DNA of 11,455 bases, from NCBI GenBank assembly GCA_003518245.1, contig DOZA01000144.1:1-11455 (forward strand), given 5' to 3'. A program made the translations under genes and the position numbers. This document shows, piece by piece, positions 1 to 6,605 of the stretch (within the stretch, counting starts at the first letter, position 1; every line of letters starts with the position of its first letter). The notes under the pieces are model-generated. The model did not search any database and was not told where the DNA came from. It was given only the letters and a program-made list of their open reading frames with translations. The stretch is from Bacteroidales bacterium. GTDB taxonomy: Bacteria > Bacteroidota > Bacteroidia > Bacteroidales > VadinHA17.

Positions 1-236
1 CTACTTCAGGATCGGCACGCATGGTCGGATGGGCACTGAACATCAGTCATTCCCGCGAAAGGTATATTCCGGCACACCGTGTAGTAAACAGGAACGGCAT
101 GCTTACCGGTAAGCATCATTTTGGCAATTCAACCACCATGAAGCAGTTGCTGGAAAACGAAGGTGCAATCATAGAGAATGACCGTATAATTAATTTTAAA
201 GAGAAATTCTGGGATCCTTCAACTGATCTGAGATAG
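1..236 (+). CDS. Alkyltransferase-like protein (MGMT family, DNA-binding domain), 5' truncated
   Basis: Reading from base 3, the visible frame encodes TSGSARMVGWAL..., so the gene starts before the window; the ATG at 21 is internal. About 77 residues remain, ending at a TAG at 234-236. The helix-turn-helix part of the O6-methylguanine-DNA methyltransferase fold is recognisable from SARMVGWAL and IPAHRVVNRNG. In true methyltransferases the active-site motif is PCHRV. Here it is PAHRV, with Ala in place of the alkyl-acceptor Cys, which places it with the alkyltransferase-like (ATL) proteins. By family knowledge, ATL proteins bind and flip O6-alkylguanine without repairing it and direct the lesion to nucleotide excision repair. 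The missing N-terminus is probably about 35 residues, because standalone ATLs are near 110 aa. The next gene has its own promoter-like motif, so they are probably not one operon. Confidence 0.85.
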   Translation, partial: TSGSARMVGWALNISHSRERYIPAHRVVNRNGMLTGKHHFGNSTTMKQLLENEGAIIENDRIINFKEKFWDPSTDLR

Positions 237-239
237 TGC

Positions 240-270
240 TTTGTGCTTAGGAAAAAAATATTTAAACTTG
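240..270 (+). promoter_or_regulatory. Putative Bacteroidota-type promoter for mrp
   Basis: TTTG at 240-243 is followed after 19 nt by TAAACTTG at 263-270. This matches the Bacteroidota primary sigma consensus TTTG-N17-23-TAnnTTTG at every fixed position except one (C for T). The predicted start of transcription is near 275-278, giving a leader of about 40 nt before the mrp ATG at 317. It is a motif match only. Confidence 0.45.
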
Positions 271-316
271 CTTCCTTATTAATTTAAATAAAAACAAGTG
301 TTTAAAATTCAAAAAT

Positions 317-1417
317 ATGTATTCACGTGAACAGATATTAGAGGTACTGAAAAAAGTAAAATATCCCGGTAAGGAAGATATCGTTAGCCTGGGGATGGTT
401 GAGAAGGCAGAACATACTGCTGAAGGTATTGTAATTGTACTTAAGACTGACAGGCATAAAGATCCCGTTGAATCATCACTTAAACATGCATGTGTGAAAG
501 CATTAAAAGATTCTTTCGGACCTGATACCGTAATCTCTTCGATCGAAATAAAAAGTCCGGAGCCCAAGGTTAAGGTCGGTCCTCTTGATACAGGTATTCT
601 ACCCGGAGTGAAGAATATAGTTGCAATAGCTTCAGGTAAAGGAGGTGTGGGAAAATCAACCATAGCTGTAAATGCAGCTGTTGCCCTGGCAAAGCAGGGA
701 TATTCAACAGGATTGCTGGATGCAGATATTTTTGGTCCTTCAGCACCAAAAATGTTTGACACTGAAAATGAAAGACCGTATGTAAGGAAAGAAGGAGATA
801 AAGAACTTGTAATTCCTGTAAACAAATACGGTGTAAAGGTACTATCAGTAGGTTATTTTGTTTCACAGGATAACGCTGTTGTCTGGAGAGGGCCCATGGC
901 CTCCAATTTCCTTAAACAGCTCCTTGGTCAGGGTGACTGGGGCGAACTGGATTACCTTGTTGTAGACCTGCCCCCGGGAACAAGCGATATACATCTTACA
1001 CTTGTTCAGGAAGTAGGTGTAACAGGAGCTGTTATAGTGTCAACACCACAGAAAGTAGCACTTGCTGACGCAATAAAAGGTATATCAATGTTCCGCAACG
1101 AAAAGATCAATGTCCCTGTTCTTGGACTGGTTGAGAATATGTCATGGTTTACACCTGCCGAGCTTCCCGAAAATAAGTATTATATATTCGGTAAGGAGGG
1201 ATGCAAAAAACTTGCTGAAGAAATGAATGTACCCTTGCTTGGGCAGATACCTGTTATACAGAGTATATGTGAAAGTGGCGACAGCGGATCTCCTGTAGCA
1301 CTGCAGGATGATGAAATAGGAAAGGCATTTGAAAACCTTGCCCTGGAGCTGGTAGCAAAAACAGAAGAGAGAAACAGGAATCAGGATCCAACAAGGAAAG
1401 TATGGGTTAAACAATGA
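317..1417 (+). CDS. mrp: Mrp/NBP35 family P-loop ATPase, iron-sulfur cluster carrier
   Basis: A 366-residue protein of normal length for bacterial Mrp/ApbC. Residues 1-80 form a MIP18/DUF59-type domain. Residues 100-345 form the deviant P-loop ATPase, with GKGGVGKST at 107-115, DADIFGPS at 135-142 and DLPPGTSD at 217-224. Family members bind an Fe-S cluster at a dimer interface through a C-terminal CxxC and deliver it to apo-proteins in the cytosol. That CxxC, usually CPHC after ENMS, is absent: ENMSWF at 273-278 continues as TPAELPENKYYIFG. The only cysteines are C59, C296 and C318. I recall this replacement as common in Bacteroidota homologues. The gene ends 7 bp before the NifU-domain gene, so the two are very likely cotranscribed for Fe-S cluster handling. 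The ATG at 317 gives the expected N-terminus. Confidence 0.93.
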   Translation: MYSREQILEVLKKVKYPGKEDIVSLGMVEKAEHTAEGIVIVLKTDRHKDPVESSLKHACVKALKDSFGPDTVISSIEIKSPEPKVKVGPLDTGILPGVKNIVAIASGKGGVGKSTIAVNAAVALAKQGYSTGLLDADIFGPSAPKMFDTENERPYVRKEGDKELVIPVNKYGVKVLSVGYFVSQDNAVVWRGPMASNFLKQLLGQGDWGELDYLVVDLPPGTSDIHLTLVQEVGVTGAVIVSTPQKVALADAIKGISMFRNEKINVPVLGLVENMSWFTPAELPENKYYIFGKEGCKKLAEEMNVPLLGQIPVIQSICESGDSGSPVALQDDEIGKAFENLALELVAKTEERNRNQDPTRKVWVKQ

Positions 1418-1424
1418 AGTAATA

Positions 1425-1670
1425 ATGAAAACAGATAGTACGAACAGCCTTCAGGCAAGGGTAAAAGCAACACTCGAGAAGGTAAGACCTTACCTCCAGG
1501 CTGACGGGGGTGATATAGAGCTGGTTGAAGTTACTGATGATTTTATTGTTAAAGTGAGATTGACAGGTGCATGCCATGGATGTCCTTTCAGTATGCAAAC
1601 CCTCAAAGGAGGCGTCGAGCAGACTCTGATAAAAGAAGTACCTGAGATCGTTGAGGTAGTTGCTGTATAA
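1425..1670 (+). CDS. NifU C-terminal domain protein, iron-sulfur cluster scaffold
   Basis: An 81-residue protein consisting of a single NifU C-terminal (Nfu) domain. Characteristic elements are RPYLQADGGDIELVEV at 21-36 and GACHGCPFS at 48-56, whose C50 and C53 form the CxxC that binds a [4Fe-4S] cluster between two subunits in Nfu proteins. The tail (EVPEIVEVVAV) fits the end of the fold. It lacks the N-terminal IscU-like and ferredoxin-like domains of full-length NifU, so it resembles stand-alone Nfu carriers. It begins 7 bp after the mrp stop, implying translation from the same mRNA and a shared role in cluster transfer. It may supply the CxxC that the upstream Mrp lacks, which is inference. 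Confidence 0.92.
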   Translation: MKTDSTNSLQARVKATLEKVRPYLQADGGDIELVEVTDDFIVKVRLTGACHGCPFSMQTLKGGVEQTLIKEVPEIVEVVAV

Positions 1671-1691
1671 TCTCTTTCTATCATTTTTCAT

Positions 1692-1724
1692 ACTGTTAAT
1701 ATACTATTTACTAATTTTAACAGT
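1692..1724. repeat. 8-bp inverted repeat between the nifU-domain gene and porW
   Basis: ACTGTTAA at 1692-1699 and TTAACAGT at 1717-1724 are perfect reverse complements separated by 17 nt. The stem has only two G:C pairs and no T-run immediately after it, so it is a poor intrinsic terminator. A weak -7-like element, TAATTTTA at 1712-1719, overlaps the right arm. It could be an operator for porW or a chance pairing in AT-rich DNA. Confidence 0.3.
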
Positions 1725-1745
1725 TAATACAATAAATTAATTGAT

Positions 1746-4388
1746 TTGGGAAAATATCTTAAGTCAAATAAGATTTTTATTGTGCTGGCTTCAGGCCTGT
1801 TGACCTTCTCATGCTCTGTAGAAAAAAATACTAATCTGAGCCGGTTTTACCATAATCTTACTTCAAACTATAATATATATTTTAATGCTGACGAAGCTTA
1901 TCAGAATGGGCTGAAAAGAATAAAAGATTCTTACAGGGATGATTATTCCATTCTCATCCCTCTCTTTGAATTCAGTGACGAGAATGCTGCCCGTGCAGGT
2001 ATAGGCGATATGGACCGGGCTATACAAAAAGCATCTAAACTGATAAGCCTGCACTCAATGACGGCAAAGCCGGAAATGGATAATGATGGAACCGCGAGTG
2101 AAAAAGAGCAGGCATTTTATGACAGGAAGGAATATAATGAATGGGTCGATGACAGTTACCTGTTAATGGGTAAAGCGCAGTTGATAAAGAATGACCTCGA
2201 GAATGCCAGGATAACATTATTACATAATATCAGGGAAACACACGATGATGACATGCGTGTGCTTTCAAGTATCTGGCTGGCAAGGACATATAATGAAATG
2301 GGTAATTTCTCCGAAGCAAACAGGCTTCTTTCCGAGATGAACACAGATGTACTGGATAATTCTGGCCGGGCCGAATACTATCTCACGCTTGCTGATATGC
2401 ATATCAGGCAGGACAACTATGAAAGGGCTATTGAATCTCTTAACAGCGCCCTTGATTACCTGTCCGGGAAGAAAGACAAGAACAGACCTGCTTATATACT
2501 GGCCAGGTTATACGAAGAGACAGGTAATAGTATTCAGGCGACAAGATACTACAAAGAAGTGATTAAGATGAATCCACCATATGAAATGGCTTTTAATGCA
2601 AGAATAAGCCAGGCTGGTGTGTTTGATGTTGAAACGGGTAATATAAAGGATATCCGTAAAGAGCTGAATAAATTATTACGTGACGCCAAGAATAAAGAAT
2701 ACCGCGACCAGATATTCTTTGCTCACGGAAACTTATCCATGCGGGAGGGAAATACAGATGAAGCTATTAATTACTATATTGAATCAGCTGCTGCAAGTAC
2801 AGGCAATAATAACCAGAAGGGAAGATCATTCCTTATGCTGGCAGAATATTATTTCGAAAAACCCGATTACCACCTGTCACAGATGTATTACGACAGTGCT
2901 GTTTTCTTCCTTGATCAAAATTTCCCGGCATATAATGAATACTATACAAAATCTGTTGACCTCAATGAACTCATTTCTTGCCTTGACATTGTAAGCACCC
3001 AGGATAGCCTTCAATATGTGGCCTCGCTCAGCTCTTCTGAAATTGATAATATTATTAGCGGTATCATCAGAAAGATTGAAAAGGAAGAGAGGGAAGCAAG
3101 TACGTCAACTGATGACAGGTATAATATGGGCCGTTTTTATGAAAACCAGAGAAGGTTCAGGGATAATATCGATGCCAGCGGGAAATGGTATTTCTATAAC
3201 CAGTCGGCCCTGACCTTTGGCCGCACCGAATTTAGAAACAGGTGGGGAGACAGAACGCTTGAAAATAACTGGCGCAGACGAAACAAATCATCTACCGGCG
3301 CTATCAATGGCTCATTGCAGAATGGACAGGAACAGGTCGATGAAAATATCAGTCCGGAAACAGATATTAAATCAAAGGAATACTATCTTAAAAACCTGCC
3401 ATTGAATGATTCACTACTTGAAGTATCAGATAAGATGATAGCAGATGCATTGTATAATTCTGCACGTGTATATCATGAAAAATTCAATGATATTGAAAAA
3501 GCCAACCAGTTATATAATCAATATATTGTGCGCTTCCCAATGCATTACAATATACCCCAGGCACTATATAACATGTACCGTATTTATGAGGAATCTGATA
3601 AGCAGCTGGCAAATAATTATAAACAGAAACTTATTGATAATCACCCTGACAGCGAGTACACAAAAATACTATACGACCCTGCTTACCTGCAAAAGAAATT
3701 AAAAGAGGAGAACAGGGCTGAAGAAGTTTATAATCAAGCATTCATTGAATGGAAGGAAGGAAATACTGGAACAGTTATTGAAATATGTAATAATGCTACC
3801 ATAAATTTCCCCGACTCAGAACTGGTACCCAAATTCCTGCTCCTTAAAGCCTTTGCTATGGCTCCTTCAGTTACCGAAAAAGTACTAAAGGAAGAACTTG
3901 TTAATATAACAACTCGTTTCCCCTCAACGGATGAAGCTGAAAGGGCAGGTGAGATGATTGCCTATCTTAACAAAAAGGTTCCTGAATTAAAAGTTGAAGA
4001 AGAAAGAGAGATAGCTGTTCAACTTTATGATACTATCGATAATGCTCCATACAGGTTTATAATGATACTTAAAGATAAAACGCTTGATGTAAACAGGCTC
4101 GTTTTTGATGTAATAAACTATAATATTGACAACTACACTGACAATAACTACAATACCCGTGGTGAACTGGTTGATGATAACTATATTATGATAACAGTTG
4201 GCCTGTTTGAGGACTTTACCTCAGCCATGGATTATTATAATATTTTCAGGCCCTCACAAATACTCAGGAACACGGGTGGAAGCGAGATATTCACTTTTAT
4301 CATAAGCTCATCCAACTTTGATAACTATAATACTGATAAGGATCCTGACAGATATTACCTCTTTTTCAGGGAAAACTTCCTCAAGTGA
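1746..4388 (+). CDS. porW: Type IX secretion system TPR lipoprotein PorW/SprE
   Basis: An 880-residue protein, close in length to Flavobacterium SprE. Residues 1-22 are a lipoprotein signal (basic start, FIVLASGLLT core) with predicted lipidated Cys at 23 in FSCS. Next comes a conserved N-terminal block (LSRFYHNLTSNYNIYFNADE, 31-50), then tetratricopeptide-type helical repeats over about 125-400 and 555-735. An aromatic signature at 481-513 (WYFYNQSALTFG, FRNRWGDR, ENNWRRRNK) is what I recognise as the PorW/SprE hallmark. Residues 765-870 form a small alpha/beta C-terminal domain. The family is required for type IX secretion and gliding; published work on Porphyromonas places it at the periplasmic face of the outer membrane, linking the PorK/N ring to other machinery. 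The start is TTG at 1746: an in-frame stop at 1725-1727 leaves no upstream ATG, and this start gives a proper signal peptide. porX follows. Confidence 0.87.
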   Translation: MGKYLKSNKIFIVLASGLLTFSCSVEKNTNLSRFYHNLTSNYNIYFNADEAYQNGLKRIKDSYRDDYSILIPLFEFSDENAARAGIGDMDRAIQKASKLISLHSMTAKPEMDNDGTASEKEQAFYDRKEYNEWVDDSYLLMGKAQLIKNDLENARITLLHNIRETHDDDMRVLSSIWLARTYNEMGNFSEANRLLSEMNTDVLDNSGRAEYYLTLADMHIRQDNYERAIESLNSALDYLSGKKDKNRPAYILARLYEETGNSIQATRYYKEVIKMNPPYEMAFNARISQAGVFDVETGNIKDIRKELNKLLRDAKNKEYRDQIFFAHGNLSMREGNTDEAINYYIESAAASTGNNNQKGRSFLMLAEYYFEKPDYHLSQMYYDSAVFFLDQNFPAYNEYYTKSVDLNELISCLDIVSTQDSLQYVASLSSSEIDNIISGIIRKIEKEEREASTSTDDRYNMGRFYENQRRFRDNIDASGKWYFYNQSALTFGRTEFRNRWGDRTLENNWRRRNKSSTGAINGSLQNGQEQVDENISPETDIKSKEYYLKNLPLNDSLLEVSDKMIADALYNSARVYHEKFNDIEKANQLYNQYIVRFPMHYNIPQALYNMYRIYEESDKQLANNYKQKLIDNHPDSEYTKILYDPAYLQKKLKEENRAEEVYNQAFIEWKEGNTGTVIEICNNATINFPDSELVPKFLLLKAFAMAPSVTEKVLKEELVNITTRFPSTDEAERAGEMIAYLNKKVPELKVEEEREIAVQLYDTIDNAPYRFIMILKDKTLDVNRLVFDVINYNIDNYTDNNYNTRGELVDDNYIMITVGLFEDFTSAMDYYNIFRPSQILRNTGGSEIFTFIISSSNFDNYNTDKDPDRYYLFFRENFLK

Positions 4389-4390
4389 TA

Positions 4391-4398
4391 TAACTTTG
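4391..4398 (+). promoter_or_regulatory. Putative -7 promoter element for porX
   Basis: TAACTTTG is a full match to the TAnnTTTG consensus and lies in the 41-bp gap between porW and porX. Transcription would start near 4403-4406, leaving a leader of about 25 nt before the porX ATG. The -33 region falls inside the end of porW (T-rich, near 4362-4367) and is not a clear TTTG. It suggests porX can be transcribed independently of porW. Confidence 0.5.
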
Positions 4399-4429
4399 TA
4401 AAGGTGTTATTCAATTATTAATTCATACT

Positions 4430-5980
4430 ATGAGAAAAATAAGAATTCTCTGGACAGATGATGAAATTGAAATACTGCAGCCTCATATCATTTTCCTTAA
4501 GGAGAAAGGTTATGAAGTTGAAACCTGCACAAACGGGAATGACACTGTAGACCTTATAGGTACGAATCATTACGATATTATTTTTCTGGATGAGCATATG
4601 CCCGGGATGAGTGGCATAGATACCCTCAAGCAGATAAAGCAGATAAAGCCTTTAATCCCGGTGGTAATGATCACCAAGAGTGAGGAAGAAGATATAATGG
4701 AAGATGCTATTGGATCACAGATAGCAGACTATCTTATAAAACCTGTCAAACCAAACCAGATCCTCCTCTGCCTTAAAAAGAACACCGACAGCCAGAGGCT
4801 GGTAACAGAAAAAACAACAAGTGGCTACCAGAGTGATTTTGGTAAGATAAGACAGATGATAAGTGAAGCTGATAAACCCGGAAAATGGATAGATATATAT
4901 AAAAAACTAGTCTACTGGGATCTACAGCTTGATAAGGCCGACGATCTAAACCTGCGTGAAATTTTCCTTATGCAGGAACAGGAAGCTAACAGTGCTTTTT
5001 CAAAGTTTATTGCTGCCAATTATTTATCATGGTTCAGTGATAAAGGAGAAAAACCTCTTATGAGCCCATCGCTGATGAAGGAAAAAGTATTCCCGCATAT
5101 TAAAAAAGGTAAGAAGCTGTTCTTTATTATTATTGATAACCTGCGATTAGACCAGTGGAAAATTATTTCCGAAGAGCTCACTCCCATATACAGAATTGAA
5201 AATGAATCGGTTTACTATAGTATCCTTCCTACCTCCACCCAGTATGCCAGAAATTCGTTATTAGCCGGACTTACACCATATGATATCCACAGAGAGCATA
5301 ATGATTTATGGGTTCATGATGATGAAGAAGAGGGGAAGAACCAGTATGAGAAAGAATTGCTTGGGAAACAGCTGGCCCGCCTCTTGCTTGATATAAAATG
5401 GAAATATCATAAAATAAGCAGTAATGCCGAAGGCAAAAAAATAAACGATAATCTATCTGAACTAAAGGTGTTCGACCTTAATGTACTGGTCTATAATTTT
5501 GTTGACATTATCTCTCATGCACGGACCGAAATAGAAATAATCAGGGATCTCGCCAGTGATGAACCTGCATACAGGACTCTTACACAGTCGTGGTTTATAC
5601 ATTCTCCTTTACTTGAGCTTCTCAAATATCTTGTCAAAGAGAATGTGAGGATTATAATAAGTACTGACCATGGCACTATCAGGGTAAATAACCCTGTTAA
5701 AGTGGTAGGTGACAGGTCCACTTCTCCTAACCTGCGATACAAGCTTGGCAGGAACCTTGATTATCCTTCCTCAGATGTGTTTGAGATTGTTGATCCCAAA
5801 ATGGCGGGTCTTCCAAAATCAAATATAAGCTCCCGTTATATCTTTGCCCGTAACTATGATTACCTCGTTTATCCAAATAATTATCATTATTATGTTAATT
5901 ATTACAGGAACACCTTCCAGCACGGAGGTATATCTCTGCAGGAAATGCTTATACCTGTGGCTTCACTTGAGCCCCGATAG
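4430..5980 (+). CDS. porX: PorX, CheY-PglZ response regulator of type IX secretion
   Basis: A 516-residue cytoplasmic protein. Residues 1-120 are a CheY receiver: acidic pair D10/D11, phospho-acceptor D54 in FLDEHMPGM, T82 and K104 in YLIKP. Residues about 125-205 form a helical linker. Residues 220-516 are a PglZ domain of the alkaline phosphatase superfamily with candidate metal and catalytic residues D236 (IIIDNLRLDQW), T270 (LPTSTQYAR), D359 and H363 (FVDIISH), D413/H414 (STDHG) and H498 (TFQHGG). This architecture and length are those of PorX, the regulator paired with PorY that acts on type IX secretion; the PglZ domain has been reported to hydrolyse oligoadenylates. All key residues appear present, so both receiver and enzyme are predicted active. 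It lies 41 bp after porW with its own -7 motif, and its last 32 bp overlap the 3' end of tsaE on the other strand. Confidence 0.93.
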   Translation: MRKIRILWTDDEIEILQPHIIFLKEKGYEVETCTNGNDTVDLIGTNHYDIIFLDEHMPGMSGIDTLKQIKQIKPLIPVVMITKSEEEDIMEDAIGSQIADYLIKPVKPNQILLCLKKNTDSQRLVTEKTTSGYQSDFGKIRQMISEADKPGKWIDIYKKLVYWDLQLDKADDLNLREIFLMQEQEANSAFSKFIAANYLSWFSDKGEKPLMSPSLMKEKVFPHIKKGKKLFFIIIDNLRLDQWKIISEELTPIYRIENESVYYSILPTSTQYARNSLLAGLTPYDIHREHNDLWVHDDEEEGKNQYEKELLGKQLARLLLDIKWKYHKISSNAEGKKINDNLSELKVFDLNVLVYNFVDIISHARTEIEIIRDLASDEPAYRTLTQSWFIHSPLLELLKYLVKENVRIIISTDHGTIRVNNPVKVVGDRSTSPNLRYKLGRNLDYPSSDVFEIVDPKMAGLPKSNISSRYIFARNYDYLVYPNNYHYYVNYYRNTFQHGGISLQEMLIPVASLEPR

Positions 5981-6398
5981 CGGGATATTTTATTTCAACC
6001 AACCGGCTACTGTCAGGTTTAACCTTAATATTAACCCTGACTGTATCTTCCGGTAGCAGGGTCTCCACTTTTTCAGGCCATTCCATGAAACATTTCTTAC
6101 CTGAATCAATGTATTCCTCAAAACCAAAATCAAATACTTCATCCTGTTTTTTTATCCTGAAGAAGTCGAAATGATATATTATCTCACCTGTGTTGGTCAA
6201 ATATTCATTCACCAGTGTGAAGCTGGGACTTGTAGCTACATCAATACTGCCCAGTTTTTTACATATAGCTTTTATCAACGTTGTCTTCCCGGCACCCATA
6301 GAGCCATAAAAAGCAAAAATACTGTACCCCTCGGTATACCTGATAAAATCCTCCGCAGCCCTCTCAAGCCGTTCAGTATTTTTAATTATTACCTGCAT
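5949..6398 (-). CDS. tsaE: tRNA threonylcarbamoyladenosine biosynthesis ATPase TsaE
   Basis: A 149-residue protein of typical TsaE length. It shows a Walker A motif GSMGAGKTT at 32-40, the SPSFTLVNEY element at 57-66, a Walker B-like YHFDFFRI at 75-82 with D78, and EWPEK at 106-110. TsaE is the ATPase that works with TsaB and TsaD to make the t6A modification at position 37 of ANN-decoding tRNAs in the cytoplasm. The ATG is at 6396-6398, with a promoter-like element about 30 bp upstream. The gene converges on porX and overlaps its 3' end by 32 bp, so both stop codons lie within the partner's coding sequence. It is transcribed divergently from ald. I recall porX-tsaE adjacency as frequent in Bacteroidota, but that is memory, not something checked here. 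Confidence 0.95.
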   Translation of the reverse strand: MQVIIKNTERLERAAEDFIRYTEGYSIFAFYGSMGAGKTTLIKAICKKLGSIDVATSPSFTLVNEYLTNTGEIIYHFDFFRIKKQDEVFDFGFEEYIDSGKKCFMEWPEKVETLLPEDTVRVNIKVKPDSSRLVEIKYPAIGAQVKPQV

Positions 6399-6428
6399 TG
6401 ATCATTGGGGAATATTAATATTACAGTG

Positions 6429-6436
6429 CAAATATA
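6429..6436 (-). promoter_or_regulatory. Putative -7 promoter element for tsaE
   Basis: On the minus strand this reads TATATTTG, a full match to TAnnTTTG. Transcription would start near 6422-6424, leaving a leader of about 25 nt before the tsaE ATG at 6398. I see no clear TTTG at the -33 position (around 6457-6460 on the plus strand). Confidence 0.5.
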
Positions 6437-6502
6437 ACTGGTTTTTGTAGGATTACTTGTATTACAGGTTTTACACCCCCAACCTTTTCCAGTTTAAACA
6501 TC

Positions 6503-6514
6503 CCCTTAAAAGGG
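6503..6514. repeat. Short palindrome in the tsaE-ald intergenic region
   Basis: CCCTTAAAAGGG is a 12-bp inverted repeat with 5-bp arms and two central bases, sitting in a locally C-rich patch (6475-6516) midway between the divergent tsaE and ald promoters. The centre is too tight for an RNA hairpin, so a dimeric repressor site is the more natural reading, though chance is possible. The rest of the intergenic stretch outside the two promoters shows nothing I recognise. Confidence 0.3.
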
Positions 6515-6550
6515 AGAACTTTTTAATGAACGTTATTTCATAATAGCTAT

Positions 6551-6582
6551 ATTGTCTCAGATCAATTATTTTTTTACCTTTG
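6551..6582 (+). promoter_or_regulatory. Putative Bacteroidota-type promoter for ald
   Basis: ATTG at 6551-6554 and TACCTTTG at 6575-6582 are separated by 20 nt. The downstream element is a full match to TAnnTTTG and the upstream one a near match to TTTG, so this is the most complete promoter in the window. Transcription would begin near 6587-6590. That lies downstream of the in-frame TTG at 6552, so translation cannot start there, and the ATG at 6606 becomes the preferred start with a leader of about 17 nt. Confidence 0.6.
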
Positions 6583-6605
6583 GTTTTATCAAAAAAACCC
6601 GGCAA

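Noticed and set aside
262..825. Long open frame antisense to mrp
   Set aside because: It mirrors the mrp coding frame, shows no recognisable domain and overlaps a confidently identified gene.
1692..1724. Intrinsic terminator after the nifU-domain gene
   Set aside because: The 8-bp stem has only two G:C pairs, a 17-nt loop and no following T-run, so it is listed as an inverted repeat only.
4631..4648. Perfect 9-bp tandem repeat (CAGATAAAG twice) inside porX
   Set aside because: It encodes QIKQIK in a helix of the receiver domain. Two copies in AT-rich coding DNA are easily chance and in frame, so it is not a functional repeat array.
4430..5980. PglZ domain suggesting a BREX or Pgl phage-defence locus
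   Set aside because: The domain is fused to a CheY receiver with PorX length and architecture, and no BREX partners (BrxC, PglX methylase, BrxL) are nearby.
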